Positions 12,501 to 27,500 of a DNA stretch of 64,000 nt are shown here, one piece after another. The notes below the pieces were generated by a model, which ran no database searches, was not told the DNA's origin, and saw only the letters and a list, made by a program, of their open reading frames with translations. Position numbers and translations under genes: made by a program. Position 1 is the first letter of the stretch, and every line of letters starts with the position of its first letter. Source of the stretch: Colius striatus (lineage: Eukaryota > Chordata > Aves > Coliiformes > Coliidae); NCBI RefSeq assembly GCF_028858725.1, contig NC_084763.1, forward strand, positions 9,114,001 to 9,178,000. Reading direction: 5' to 3'.

Positions 12501-15500
12501 TTAAACAACTCAACTCATCTGCTTTATTATCTTTCATTAATGATCATATTTCAGGAGTTCGTTAATTTAGGGGAGATTGTGTCTTGTCTGAGTACCAGTT
12601 CCATATTACCCCAAGCTTTCAGGAAAACTACATCTGTGAAACCACCACATATCCCCACAGAGAGCTTTTTATTACAAGCTTTTTTATTATTATGACTATT
12701 TTTATTACAAGCTTTTTAATTTTATGCAGAGGGGTCGCTCACACACACAAGCCAAGAGGTGGGATTTATTTCTTATATAAGCAGGACTTTTCCCTGTGTT
12801 TTTTAGGTTGTATGTCCACCCCGATTCCCCGTTCACGGGGGAGCAACTGCTGAAGCAGATGGTGTCCTTTGAAAAAGTCAAACTTACCAACAACGAGCTG
12901 GATCAGCACGGCCACGTGAGTAGCCCTCCTGGTGGGAAAGGGTAAAGGGATGGCTTGCTTGTGCCACAGGGCTGAGTGCTTGCAGGAGAGAGAGACCACA
13001 ATGGAGAAAAGCTGCTGTGGCCCCCATGTTCCATCTCTCTCGGCCAGCTCTTTGTAGTGCGGTGGAGGAGGATGCTGAGTGAAGCTTAAAGGTGTTGGGT
13101 TTTCATCTCTGTTTATAGAATCATAGAATCATTTTGGTTGGAAAAGACTTTTAAGACCATCGTGTTGAACTGCTAACCTCACACTCATGTCCTTCAGCAC
13201 CTCAGCTACATGGCTTTTAAGTATGTCCAGGGATGGGGACTCCACCTTCCCCTTGGGTAGCCTGGGACAGTGTCTAACAGCCCTCTCAATGAAAGAGATT
13301 CTTCCTAATCTCCAGTCTAAACCTCCTCTGGTGCAACTTGAGGTCATTTCCTCTTGTCCCATCATTCGTTACTTAGGAGAAAAGACCAAACCTCACCTCA
13401 CTACAACCTCAGTTCAGGTAGTTGTAGAGAGTGATCAGGTCTCCCTTCAACCTTCTCTTCTCCAGGCTGAACATCCCCAGTTCCCTCAGCTGCTCCTTGC
13501 AAACCTTGTTCTCTAGACTCTTTATTGAGGAACAGGTGACTTCATAAATCAGCCTTTTTATCTTTCACAAGGTCAATGCAAGTGTTCAAATTATGCTCCT
13601 ACTGCTGTCAGAGACAGACATCCATGGAAGACAAGTTCAGCATCAAAGTGAGGGACAGAAGGGAGGCAGGGGAGCTTTCTGTTATGCTTCTGCCTGGCTT
13701 TTGCTGTGACTTGGCAGTATGCTCTCCCACGTGCACTGGCTAGCAGGCTCACATGCTTTCCATGTGTGCTTGGAAGCTGCCTCTCATTAAAGGCAACCTG
13801 CTAGGGTTGGGTCTGGCAATAAGAGCTCTCTTACTTTCAGACTCAATGTAGCATGAATGCAAATAATCAGCAGGAAAACAGTGGTATGACACCAAAGTCG
13901 AGGGCTGTTGAATTATAAATATGCCTCTGTTGCCCTTGGAATAACCATAGGCTGCCTGCAAGTCAAGATGTTACACAGTGGTCTGGGTCCTCTAAAGGAG
14001 TGAAGTCCCAGCTCTGATCAGTAGCAGTTTGTTGTCACAAGTTCTGAGGCTGGAAGCTGGTAGATAGGATGAAGAGTTGCTGGCCATGGTCTCCTGCTGT
14101 GCTCCATCCCTGGGGACAACTCCTTTATCTCCCTGACTGTCTAAAGGTAGATGGTAATAAGAAGCGTTGTCTGTCCTGTCCCTTCCCCAAAAGTGCCTGA
14201 AAAGCAATGGAATGGCTAGATAGTGCCTTCAAATTGTGAAGGAAGAGCTAAAATTGTCACCTTTGGGCACAGCAGTTCCCCAGAGGAAGAAAGAGCAGGG
14301 GGATGTATTTGGAAGGGCTGTTGTCTGAGAACAGGGCAGTTAAGAACGAGCACAAAGCCAGGGTTAGTAAGTGAGGTGTCAGGAAGAGGCAAGTGATTTT
14401 TGAACTCCAAAGCATGTGTAGGGGTAACTAATGTGGAAAGATGAATAACTGTGGCATTCAAGGTATAGAAATCCTTCCCTTGGCTTGATATGTGTTGCCT
14501 TTCAGGACTGTATGAGAAAGCAGCTGTTTGTCTGAGCTGTGTTCAGTGCAAATGTTTTTCACCCAAAAGGGAATTTTTACTCCTTTTGAGACCTAAGAAT
14601 TGAACCACAGTCGTACTCATTGAAATTACATTCTGGAAACAGCAGCAACAACAAAAGTATTTAAAATAACTCCCCAAACAAAACAAAAGAAGGCCCAGAT
14701 AGATACCTCAGTGTTGTTCTTTTGTGAAGATCCGTCTGCGGGTGTATTTTTCTTGAATCTGGTTCCCACCGTTGTTCCCTTCCTGACTAGCAGAGAATGT
14801 CTTTCTTTTTTTCTTTCTCTTTTATTTCATAATCTATAGAAGGACAAAGCTGAAGATTTGTGGGCTCTATCACTGAGTGATGATAGAGCAGTATATGTGC
14901 ACATTTAAAAAGAAGCATTTTTCATCATAACAGGGGCCATGTGTGTCTCTAATAAAGGGCTCCAAGCACTATATTGCAAACTAGTTAGGAGTGGTGCAGT
15001 TCCCAGAAGCCCAGACGAGTATAAAAAAGCAGTAGGTCTGAGAAGCTGTCGGGAACAGCAGACGTGATAGAGCCAGAAGATGTTATCATCTTCAGTACAG
15101 GCAGAGGAAGAAAATGATCCTTAAGTGTTTGAGATGCAGCCTTCTGATCACCTCTCAGAGAAGTGGTAGAGGTGGACCCCATTCCTTACCTGAAGGCTTT
15201 GGACAGCCAAAGTTGATGGAAAGTTTTATATGTTCAGTTAAGAATAAACCCCAAAGGCTAGATTCTGTGTTGAGATTTGTGTGACAGGTATTGCACCCTT
15301 TTAATTATTTTGTGGGGTTTTATGTTCCAGATTAGGGTGTAAGGTTTTATGTGTTGCCTTATTGAGGCTATGTAAACACCATCGTTTGGTGCTCAGTGGA
15401 ATTAAGAAAGAAATTAATTCTCTGGAGCCTTTGAGGAGGGCTCACTGTGCTATGGCCAATGGCATTTCTGAGCTCCTGTATACTAAAAGAAGGGGTTAAT

Positions 15501-18500
15501 TGAAGTGCCTACTGAAACCTCTACCTTCAGTTTGAAAGAGCCTTTTTTCACTGATGAGATCTTTTTAATTCACCTGGTAAAAATCTTAATTATGTTTGAA
15601 AAGGCAAGTTGGTTCCCAAGGAAGTTTTGTTTACCTGAAAGACAGCTTTAAATACCAGTTATTAAATACCAGAAGCTGGATCCAGCCTTATTCCAGTTTG
15701 TTCTAGTTGCTCGCCTTCTCCATCCTCCAGAAGACAGTTTTGCTTGTTAAGGTAATTATGGTGTTTTATTTGTGGGGTGGTTCATTTCCTGAAAAGGAAT
15801 CTGAAGAGGAGAAAGGCGTTTGTTTGTTTTCTCTTATTCCAAGACTTTTGGACTTGGCAAGCATCTCTTCTTCTGTATCTTCAGCAGTGTGCATAACCCC
15901 ACAGAAGTCTTATCTGTGTGTGTATGACATACAGCTTGCTCCATGGAAACCCTTTCAGATATCCTAACAGAGGAAGGAAATGGCTCCTGTCTCTGTATTT
16001 TTACAGCCGAGCAAGTAATTCCCACTTTTTTCTAGTTGTGGAACATTTATGAACATGATCAATTATTGTTTCCCCCCCTGCCCCCAAGATTTCTAGTGAT
16101 GTTTCTCACAGAGACTGCAACTGTTGGTTGCACTTAGTTGGGGTGGCATTGTTTATGGTGAGGTGAACCGTGAGTGTATGCATTATCATAGTTGCTTTTC
16201 TGACATTTAGGGTCACAAAAGTGAAACACGTGAATGTTTGCAAAAGCAAACACAAAGTTGTGAAAAAAGCCTGTGTTGAAAGCAGAGGTTGCAGAATAGT
16301 TATAAGGAGTTGTGCCCAAGTTGTGCTTTGGCTTTATTTTTGTTAAAGCCAACCTGGCAAAATTTAGGAACTTCCATGACTTTAGGAAGCAAACTTTGCC
16401 CAGTGACTCTCTTCTCTGGTGACTATGGAAGTCCTGTACACAGCGTAGTTCCTGAATTCAAAGCCACTGTGGGGATTTTGCAGCTGGCATCCAGATTGCT
16501 TCTGGTGACTTGGTCTGCAGCCAGTAGAAGCCAGATGCCTACAAACCTGCCTGACCCTACAGCAAACAGGATCCTGTAAGGATGGATTGTGGTCATCTCC
16601 CCTGCTGCAGGCTGTCAACAGGAAGGCAGGTGGGAAGGCTGTGGGCCTGTGACCATGCTGTGCTGCTCTGCGTATACGTGCACCTGATGTTTCTTCTGGG
16701 ACACACCAGCACGAGTGCTGCAGAGACAGTTGTGGGTATTTTCCCATGGCTATACCATGCAGGTAGAAGATTGCTTGGACTTTGAGACCACCCTTGGGGG
16801 CTGCTCTGAGAGAGGCACTCCTCTCAGAACTCCTTCAGGCTGTTTTGATTATCCTAACGTAAGGAGTTGCAGGGATATTAAGGGGTTTTTTTGTGCAATA
16901 TCCTGCTGAGTTTAGCATCAGTGAGCAAGGCAACATTGTCAGTGTGTGCACAGATGCAGATGGGTCACCACATACACAGACCCTCACAAAAAGACCATTA
17001 ACTTTGGTTATGGTTTTTTTTGGTGATCTTCTGGCTACATTCAGTACTTGTTTTGTACCTGCACGACCCAACTCTCCTCTGGTGAGAACATATAGGGTAG
17101 AGCATTGTGGTAGGGGATGTTATCCATGTGCACTTCTGGTTTCAGAAAACTTTTCTACAGGATCACACAGTCTTGTTTGAGAAATAGAGTTTCTCTATCA
17201 CAATTGGCATACACAGAGGAGAGAATGGAAAGGGCATGTGTGGGAGCTGCTCTGTTGCACTTCTTCAGCTCAGCTGCTGCTCAGATGTAATGCCTTAGCA
17301 TGGGTATTGTGCTCATGAAAGACCTTGAGCTACGTGTACCATCCCATCACTAAGCTCATCACCATTCTCCAAATTGTCTTTTCCATCTGCTTAGAGCAAC
17401 TCAAGTGTCTAGGATGGTGAGAAAGAATTCTACAAAGAGAGGGAGAAGTGGTAAGGATATCAAAGGCAGGGTCAATGGTTGTTGTATGTGTGCACATATG
17501 AAACAGTGAAACGATCTGAGAAAGGACCTGAGCTGGTAGAAACAGACTTGCAACACGGGCAATGGTCCCCCATCACTATAACGACTTGTGCTGCTGTGTG
17601 CCCCCTGCAAAGTCACAGTGTGAGTCTTGACAATACTTGGCCTTGAAGGAGGAGCAAAAAAAAAAATGCTTACAGAAATTTTAGCCTTGACAAAGCTGCC
17701 TCTAAGCTCTCCACTCCAAAACAACGTGCAACCTTTCTCGTTGACTTGAGTTAGCGTGAAATACTGCACCGCTTCTGCTGAGCTTCTGCTGAAGTTAACG
17801 CTTCCCGAGGAATGCACGTTAGCTATTCCAGATGTACGGAGCTGACTGTAACGTCCTCATGGCCCCTGCAAAATAGAACCACCCACACCATTGCCAATTT
17901 CGTCTTGTGACTGTGATTATATCCAAAACAAGGACTGGTGCGAGTCGAGCTCTGTATTTAATTCTTATATTGTAATACTGTGGTTAGAAGCAGCCAACCA
18001 GGCCTCCAGCCGCTGGTAACTGAAGCAAGGCTGGGTTTGACTCTAGCGAACGTTGAAATTGGTTAGCTGATACGTGAGATTTAGAGTTGTTTTGGGAGCT
18101 CGTAAACAATTATTAATGAGGGTAACATGGCAAAACCTGGCAATTTTGGGGTTCCGTGCTGGTTTCCCTCCTTGCTTGTTTTCAGTAGTCTGCGGTGAAG
18201 AGCATCTACGAAGTAGTTTGCTTGAAAGGTTTGCTGCAGTAAAAGGACCTGGAGAGTTTTATTTTTGGTCAGCCGGTTTGTGCTGGTGGTGGTGGTGTGT
18301 TTTTTGGATCAGTTTTATTGTTTTCTGGGAGGGTTTTTTTGAGAGAGGTTCCTGGCTGTTTTCATTCTACATATGAACAGTTTTCCAAGAGTGGGTTCTG
18401 GGCTATGAACTTCCAAGACTTACACATTTAGCCTTGCAGCTGACACCTGCAAACTGGAGCACGCCATAGCAAGAACAAATTCTGTATGTAAAACACCTCA

Positions 18501-21500
18501 CCTTTAGCAACAGGTATTTATGCTTCAAAAAATGTGTGCTCACCCGTGAGAGCGAGAGGAAAGCAGCTCCTGGGATACCTACTTTTCCAACTTTGTTTTC
18601 TGTAACCGATGAGAGAAACTGGAGAGTTTGCCCTGAAAATCATCCCCTGGTTAGTTACATTTCAGAGATCTCCCCTACAGTGTTTATAAGATCTTCTCTT
18701 CCCCTATGGTTTCATAGTCTTCCTGTTGACCTCCCTCTTAGGACAATGCCTTGTCACTCTTTCCTGCAGATCATTTTGAACTCTATGCACAAGTACCAGC
18801 CGAGGGTGCACATTATTAAGAAGAAGGATCACACGGCTTCTTTGCTAAATCTGAAATCGGAAGAGTTCAGGACTTTCATCTTTCCAGAGACAGTTTTTAC
18901 TGCTGTTACTGCCTACCAGAATCAGCTGGTGAGTACAGTTTCCACGGATTTAACCAAATCCCACCCTGCTGAAAACTCTTTCTTTTCTCCAATCTAAACC
19001 AGGAAACTTTCTGATACCACCTACGTTTCCATGCCAGTGCCTCTAGTGACTGTGCTCAACCTACTTCATATTTGGGAGCAATTCAGACGTATACTGGTAG
19101 TACTACTGACTTCAAAGGACCATAAGCACTATTCATGGGAGGAAAGATGACATGAAAGAGGCTTTCATTTGTCTTCCCTTCTGTCTATACAAAGCTGTTT
19201 GCATATTATCAGAGTCCTTCTCTAATCATAGCTCATTAAGGAACTGTTCTTATTTGCCGTGATCTTTCATGCCACAAGCTATTAGCTGAGAGATACTCTG
19301 CTCTGCACATGATGATTTCATTGGCTTAAAAAGTTGACTAATTAAGCTGTAAGGCTCAAACGTCAGGGAAATCACTCAGAGATATGCTTTTCAGAGGCTG
19401 CCCAGATTACATCCAGATGTTTGAATTTCAATTTGCATGCCAGTGAATAATATATACAAAATGGAGGAGATCATAACAATGGATTGCTAATGAGTAATTT
19501 TAGGAAGTATATAAACAATCGGCGAGCAGAGGCTCTGCTTGACACAGTGGATAGAGCTTAAATATTAAAGTCAGTGGAAATATGGTTTTGGCTTTAGTGC
19601 AATTCTGAGTGTGCTTTAAGGGCTTAATGGCACTTAAAAAAAACCCCAAAATCCCAAACCCCTCTTTCCCTCTCTGATTCCCCCAAGTTAAGAAGAATTT
19701 ACCTTAAAAAGGTTACTTTCTTAAAGTACTGTCCAAATAAAGTGGTCAGGCAGCTTCACAGAGTCAATGTACATGCTGGGTTATTTAATGTGAAACAAAA
19801 GTAGTTATTTTCTAAATGCTATGAATAAAATGAAACTACTGCATTGGGGACCAAAGAAGCTCTCTTGTTAACTGTAGTAGTATCAAGCTGGTCCTTGTAA
19901 TAGACCCCACATCCCGCTTTAAGGCTTTAATATCAGAACATGTTGATTTTTAAACTGAGGCTCATACCTGATTGTGGAAATGCATTGTGGAAAATGCATT
20001 CAGCACCTGGCAGACTCAAGAATATAATGTTTGGACAGGTGGTTAGATTTTTCCATGTAACTTTCTGTAGAAACTAGCAAAATAGTAACAGGCACAAAAC
20101 CAACTGGACCTGGAATTTGTTTCTGCAGGATGGTTTGTGTTTACCGAGCATATTTACACCAGAGATGCTTCTAAACTAACCTTCCCAAAGCACATACATT
20201 GAGCCCTGGAAAATTTCTCAATGGAACATCTCCGGAACCCCTAGAGGTTGATGCTGTCATTTTATTTATGACTAATGAAAATGGAGCCTTTTTTCATTTT
20301 TGCCATTTCTTTCAGAACTGTTTTAAGGAGGGATTGATTGCATTTCTGGAGGTTATTAGATAAAAGCTAAATACATTACACTTTCAACAAACTATCTCAT
20401 AATTTAAGATTTAAAGGGCATGCATTTATTTAAACAGCCAAACCACTGCCACAGAGTTGAATTGTAGGTCAGATTTCATTTTAAAATGCTTTCTAGCAGA
20501 TGTTCTCTGATTGTTTGTGAGACAGTCTCTCAGGAAAAATACGGCCATAAATGATTGAGTCTCATCTGGCTTTGGTAGATATAAAAAAGTTTCTTTTCTG
20601 ATGTCATACCAAATTTTTAATATTAGGAAAATGGAAGTTTGATTGGTGAAAATATGCTCAAGAGATGAATAGATGTCCTTATTATTCTGCAGCCCAGTTG
20701 GCTCGGTGTGTTGATGATCTAAGTGGATGGAACTAGTTAGAGCTTGCCTTTTTTCAAGGTAGTTTTCTGAATGCTGCCATAAAAAAAGTTCACTGTACGT
20801 GAGGCCCTAACCCACCACTCTTTAACATCACTGTGAGTCAAGTGCTTATCTTGGGAGCAGAGTGAGACTATAACTAACTGTGCTGAGCTGTTGCAAGGTC
20901 CTTTGACAAGTCCAGCAGTTGTACCTGCATGACCAGACAGCTTCAAGCCCTTACAGCACTGAGGTCTCAGCTGTCTCTGTTTGACCAGCCTATAGGGACA
21001 ACTGGTGAGCTGCAGCTCACCATTTACATAGTGTCTCAAGACAAGGATCTTGCCCAGTGAGCTTGTTCTGTATTGACTTGAAATGCCAGGCAGAGAAGGC
21101 AGCAGCTCAATGAGCTTCCAGAGTGGCAAAGCAGGAGGGTGGCAGCTGCTCAACACATTGCTCCTCTTCTGCAGGCCAGTAATCTAATATTCACCGTTTT
21201 TTTTTAATTTTAGAAGAGATGCCACTCCATTTTGAAATACTTTTGTGTGATGGGAGTATTCGATTGTTTGAAAATTTGGAAGAGATCCCTTTTATTTAGC
21301 GAGTCTCCAAGGCCCGCTATGAAAAACGAGGTTGTGGCCTCTCCAATAAAGGTGCTTTTTTTTCTTTTGAGGAAAGCCAGGCTGACATAGCAGCTCAGTA
21401 TGAGATGCTATGAACTGCTGATTTTCATGGGCTTCAGATAGAGTTGGTGGCACTCACTGCCATGCAGGACAGGGCTTGTGTTGTCCCTCCTCAAGCTCCC

Positions 21501-24500
21501 ACTCCAAGTTTTATTTTTAATTCTTGGAAGAAGTAAGGCTGAAAAATCTGAATACTGTGATCATGCCTCAGGTTTTACTCACCAAATCTCATTTGACTGA
21601 ACAGCTAGAAAATGTCACAAGGGTAATGATGTATTCTTTTTTCCCTGCTCCCAAAAGACCACAGTGAAAGCCACCACCTTGAAAAGTTTCACTGCAAAGT
21701 TAAGTAGTAGAGGGACCCCCAGCCAGTGGGTTACTCTGGCAGAATGTAAATGCTGACAGGATACACTAGAGAGGTCTGTAGCTGAAGAAAGGAGGAGAGT
21801 TTTGGTTGCAAGAGCTCTGATTCTCCAAAACTGTGGTGGTTTTAATGGGGTTACTACATTAACCTTAAGCTCTGTCACTTTAAATTTGAGTTGTGCCCCC
21901 ATTTTTACTCCTTCCTTCCCTTTCTCAGCTCCTGTGCAAAAACAGTTAAACCATCCCTATGTGATGGCTAGTAGGTCTGGCTGAGAACATCTGCATCTCA
22001 GTAAAAGAAAGAAACCCCAAAGGTGGGGCTGAACTGAAGTAATGGCTTCAGGTCTGCAGGCAGTGGCTCCAAATTGGTGCTCACGATGGTGGAGCTGCAC
22101 ATCAACTAACGAGGGTCAGAATTTTGCTGTGGGATACTAGTGGAAAAGACAACTTGATTAATTCTGTTAAAGTGCTTGGAAGCAGTAATTCTGTATGTGA
22201 GAGTTCTTCCTGCTCTGGATAACATGAAGGCTGAGCCCACTGAGCCCTTTGGTTTTTCCATTGCCATATGTGTGTAATACACCTTGGTTTGCCTCCTCAG
22301 CTTTGCAGCCTCTCAAGAGCAGCACGCATGCACACACACACACACCAGGAGCAGGGATAAAATTAGCAGCATAGTCAGGAGGATGGATCTGTTAACACTT
22401 TGTACACTGCAATACCCTAGCACCATATTCATGTTGCTTTGCTCTTTTCTATGTTTCCAGATAACTAAGTTGAAAATTGACAGCAACCCTTTTGCTAAAG
22501 GATTCCGGGACTCTTCCAGACTCACTGATATCGAGAGGTAATGGGGACTTTCTGTTTACTTTCCATGTAGATAAGATAAAGAGAGTTTGTAGGAAAAGCA
22601 TCCTTTCAACTCCTGGGAAGCTCTGCATTTTAATGTTATCTTGTTGCATATAGTAAGCCTCCTCCACCTCCTTTAAAAATACATATAAACTTTATGAAGA
22701 AAGAGCTGCTCTGAGTTTTGACATCTGTTCCAGTTGGGACTCATATATTCATTTTCCTAAAGGGGCTTCCTGTAGAGGGAGGAGAGGGTCAGTTTTACAA
22801 CCTCAGAATGAAAAGCTTTTTTCTTATCATGCCATTTAATACTATTGAGGGCTGTGAATTGGGTCAATGGGAAACAAGGGCATTGGTCCTGTGAAAAACA
22901 TCTTTATAGCTCCCCACTGCTCCACACAGTGGAAAAGAGAGAGGGGAGCTTCCCAAAATACACTTCAGCAGTCCCAGACACTGAAGTCAGCAATTATTGT
23001 CATCAGAACAAATCCCCTAACTCCTGCTCTGACGACGAAGATGTCATTTTTGTTTCACCAAAGCTGTGCTGCAGGCTGCATCAGGGGAAAGCTTTATCTG
23101 CAAACTGTTGAGTTCTCTGTGTGCACAGCTCATTATAAAGCAACTACTGCCACAGGGACAGAGGCACTGAGTAGGAAATAATCTTCAATTTCTTGGTAGC
23201 GCTCCAGCGTGTCACATTTTTATGATATCGTGTCAAATAGTTTGGCAAATGAAGCAAATTAAGCTGCCTGCATCCTTTAGGCAGGAAGAGAACTTGATGG
23301 ATATAGCACACCCAAATTTTCCTATGAGCAGACAGTCATGAAAGAAAGTTTGGAGAGGCCAAAACACTCCAGGTTCTTGTGTGGGGACAGACACATCTGA
23401 GTCATATTTCATGGGTGCACATAGGGGACAAACTGCTCGGTGAAGTCATATCTATATAGCTAGAGAAAGTTTTTACAGTGTTTCAGAAGTACATCAATCA
23501 AAGCAGGTCCATGGATGGGAAATGGTGGTGTATTTTCTACCTTAGTGATATATTTTACTACAAGATCATCAGTGATCATCTGTTGAGTAACTGGGTAAAA
23601 GAGCACTAATTTAGGGATAGCAATCTTGTAGACTGCAGTGCACACTTGCAAAGTTGTTAAAACATGTTTCCCAAGTGCAAGTCTTCATTGAAAATTAAAC
23701 ACAACCAGTCCAAACCCCAAGTAGATTTAAATAGCATAGCCTGCTGTATTGGCAGAGTACTGTGGTAAACAACATCCAAAGCTCATGTTTATGTGTGATA
23801 AATAGTCCAGAAAGGATTGGTAGGAAGAGAAGAGGCTTAGATTTTCATGCTTTACAGACAGGTGACATGACACAGCTTTGCAAGGGCTGAAAGACTCTGA
23901 ATAGATAAGCTGGGAGAAAAACTTAGTTGGTTCATCTGCATCGAGGTAACTATCATGGTGCTGGATACGAAGGGAATTTTTCTAGAGGACATCTTATTAT
24001 AACAGCACATGGCACGGAGTCAGAAATGCTGAGCATAAACCACAGTGCCCTTTTGTTTATTGATAAGTGTAAGAATAGAGCCTGAGACAGGCAGCCTGGC
24101 CCAGGCATGAACGTTGCCATGAAAGATAAGGTAGCCAAATGTGAAACCTACAGTAAACAGAATGGGAAAAGGATTTAAATGATGTTAAAGTTCTGGATTT
24201 GAGAGTCAGAGTTTGGTTAAGGGCTTGTTTTGTCTTATATTGGAGAACTTAGCCCTGATTAGGGAACAACAATATTTAAAAAGAAAAAACAAAACAAAAC
24301 TTGCTGCACAACACATCACGTAGAGATAAGAAAAGTGTAACCCACAAGAGGGCTGCTAAGAGGCTGTGTGAGAATTTCCTAAGTTATCTGAGAAGGTCCA
24401 GAAATACCAAGGGTTTTATTCAGTGGCAGCATTAAAATATTGAGGCAGATAAGCAGGTCACTCTCTCTGGGTCTATAGGTTTCATCTTAGTGCCAGGAGA

Positions 24501-27500
24501 AACAGCTTAAAGAAATGCCATGTAAAGCAAAAGAAACAGCACAGGGAGGTATGACAGCAGGAAGAATTTCTTGCTTGATGTCCATTGTGATGTGTGTTAC
24601 TAGATGTAGGTGATATATTGAATACAGCATGATTTTCCTTGGTAGAGTTGGAAACCCAGTTGCTGCCTGAGATGAATATTTATTTGCCAGGGAACAGACT
24701 ATGTGGGCCAAATGCACCCTTGTACAACTGTTAAAAATGGAATAGTTGTCTTGAAGCTGTGAAAATAGCTCCTCTGCACTGCTTCCAAAGCAGACCTACA
24801 TCCAGCCCTCGCATGTATAATCTGTGCGGTGATCCTGATGATCTCCCGTAAAGCATCCCATGATGTTAGGGCCAAGGGAGCACTCATTTATCGCCAGTTC
24901 CAGCCTCTCTGAATGACCTAAGTAGTGTGAAAGTGTACAGAGCTTTGTATTTCATTTCCAGGTATTTAAGCTTGCTTTTTCCTAAACAGCCTTTGGGGAG
25001 GGAAACAAATCAGATCAATTGATCTTTAGAGACCTGAAGAAATTAAATTAGTCTGGAGTCAGTTACTGCACTAAACCATCCGGTAATTGGATTGCTCCTT
25101 GTAACTGATTGAAAACAGCCTCTATCTGTAACAATATAGGGAGCTTTTCTTTATAGTAGATCTGAGAGAAAAACACATCTTTTTATGACATGATGACAGA
25201 AATTGCACTTTTTTAACATAATTGAATATGATTTTATAAATATGTGACTTTAACGATTTCAGGCTTCCCATTCTAGATTTACGACCCTTATGTAGGAAAT
25301 TCAAGCTGCAAATGCCTTGAGGATTAAATCTGTTTGCATTATGCGTGTTCGAGTTAAAATAATATATGTAAAGGTAGCGAAATATGCAAAATGGTAGAGG
25401 AGGTAGGCAAGAGCAAAGCTCCTCAAGTCCCTGTATTTTCTTTTGTTCTTGTCTAAATAGCTTACAGTGGTTTCCTTGTACTCAGAGCTACATATGCAAA
25501 GCTTTTAACCACTGAGAAAAATCTTTGGTAAGTTTGGTATGTATCGAATTTTCAGTAGGATGTGAGATTCCTTCCACAATCAACTCTTTCCATACATTAC
25601 TTGTGGTAATCTATTTATGGACACAGGGCAGACTTTATCTGGGGCTACTGTGATTTAGATAAGTTGCTGATTCACCTTTTGATCTTTTTTACGTGGTATT
25701 TACATTTCCACTCTTATAAAAAGCCTCCCACAGTGGTTGTGATTGGAAACCTGAACATTTAGCAGCAATTGTCAGAATGTGGAGCTTAACATACTGTGGT
25801 GTTGACTATGGGAGGCCAAATGCAGTAATGTGGACGAACATTACCTTTTTTTTAATGGTAACTTTTGTGAAAAAGACTAATGCAGGTTTTGCAATGAGCA
25901 ATTCATTCTGGAGATAGGGTTTAAGGGAATATCTCTATGGTTTTGCTTAAGAGAAAACTGCCAAAGCCATACAGGATGCAGAACAGAGCTTTAACTATTA
26001 ATTCAGGCCTTAAGATTAAAACCAAAATGAATCTCTTGAGTTGTGAAGAATTAGACTTTAAAAAAAAAAGAAAGAAATCATGGCCCTTAAACATCATGCA
26101 AATGACCCATGGAGAAAGGTGATAGTGTGAAGAGCCAACAGAACTACTGAATCATAAAAGACAGATCAAACAAGAACTGAGAGGTCATAATCACAGTCTG
26201 TGTGTTGCTTGTCTATTTGATCCGGTATGTGATAGGCAAGTTCAGGGTGTGGACTGTTAACTATTGCTAGGAGAGTATTCCCATCTGCACAAGCCCAACA
26301 ATGCTTCTGGGAGGTAGATACGTAGTTCAAGAGGCAATATGGAAACATACAGCTGCACATCTAAGTAGTTTGTAGGCAACAAAAGGAAGGATTGGGGGAT
26401 GGGAGAAGTAAGAGAGCTGCATCCCAGCTGGATTTGCATGGTAATCAGATTCTGAATTTTCCCCTGAGGAACTCCATCTCTGAGATATAGAACTATATTG
26501 TACTGTCTTACGAGGCTGCAAGTGAAATGGATGCTAATGCCTGGATTTGGGCAGTGCCCTGCTCAAGTAGCTGTCAAAGCCATGTGCTTAGTGACGTGCT
26601 GTCCACAGCAGCCCTCTCCCATCCCTTCCCTATTCTCCCTTGTCCCTATTCTCACTGCTTACTGCTGGTCTAGAAGAACTTCACTGACTCCTGAAAGCCC
26701 CCTTTCTGCTCAACAGCCAGAAATACATACTCCTCACAACCTTTTCCCATGTACATGGTTGAATAGGGCTTTAGCTGTCCAGCATGTCAAACTCCTCAGC
26801 TAATCTTTCATCTTCAACTAGTTCTCAGTCTGCAAATATCAGCAACCAACCTTGGGAGATCCCAATGTTTATGTTGGGAGAAGTAAAGTCATGAATTCAG
26901 AGAGAAACACCTGGTGCCTCAATGTCTGGTATCCAGTGTCATTCTAGATGTAATGAGGTAACTCCAGACTCTGGCTGCTGCTCCAGAAGGGTAACTGAGT
27001 TGTCTACATTTTCTGCTCCATCCCTTCCAGACTGCTGCAGATACCTTGGACATTAGAGCAGTTGAGGCATCCCCTTCAAATCTGGTTCCTTTTCTCCAGC
27101 AGAAAGCTTTCTATGCCAACTAAAACCTCTTATTTCCCCAAGCTTTTAACCACTCATACCCTGACTCATTTTCCACTTAGCTATTCTATTATCTATCCTG
27201 TCACTTGTATAAAACATTAAACAAGCTGTTTTATTTTGCTGGTGTTTTCCATGCATGGCATGCAGGTGTAGTGTGTGCAGAAGGGGAGGAGATGATGTCA
27301 GGTCAAGCCCATAATTTCCACCCTAGAGGATGTTTTCCAAGGGTTCACAGTACTGTTTTCCAGTTTCACGGTACTGTTGTGTTCTCACCTCTCATCCTCT
27401 GCCTGGCAGCCAGGAAGAAAAGGTTTATCAGTCACTGAGTGAAGTGCAGCTCTGTGTGGTTGGCTATGTTAGAGTCAAGCATGTCACTACAACTGGTTAA

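Larger units (their letters stand above)
7251..12806 (+). other. TBX20: TBX20 intron 3
   Basis: About 5.6 kb. It contains a T-rich start (7270-7320), an AT microsatellite-like run (7505-7555), CR1 fragments at 7982-8075 (minus) and 10711-10904 (plus), and a 57-base tandem duplication at 9513-9625. Two homopolymer tracts, about 13 A (near 11725) and 11 T (near 12120), are present. No further exon is supported. Confidence 0.8.

Noticed and set aside
18536..18997. A 153-codon open frame that runs through TBX20 exon 5 and both flanks.
   Set aside because: Only the central 53 codons (18770-18928) match the family, and they are bounded by good splice sites in the correct phase. The flanking codons have no T-box similarity, so the openness is chance.
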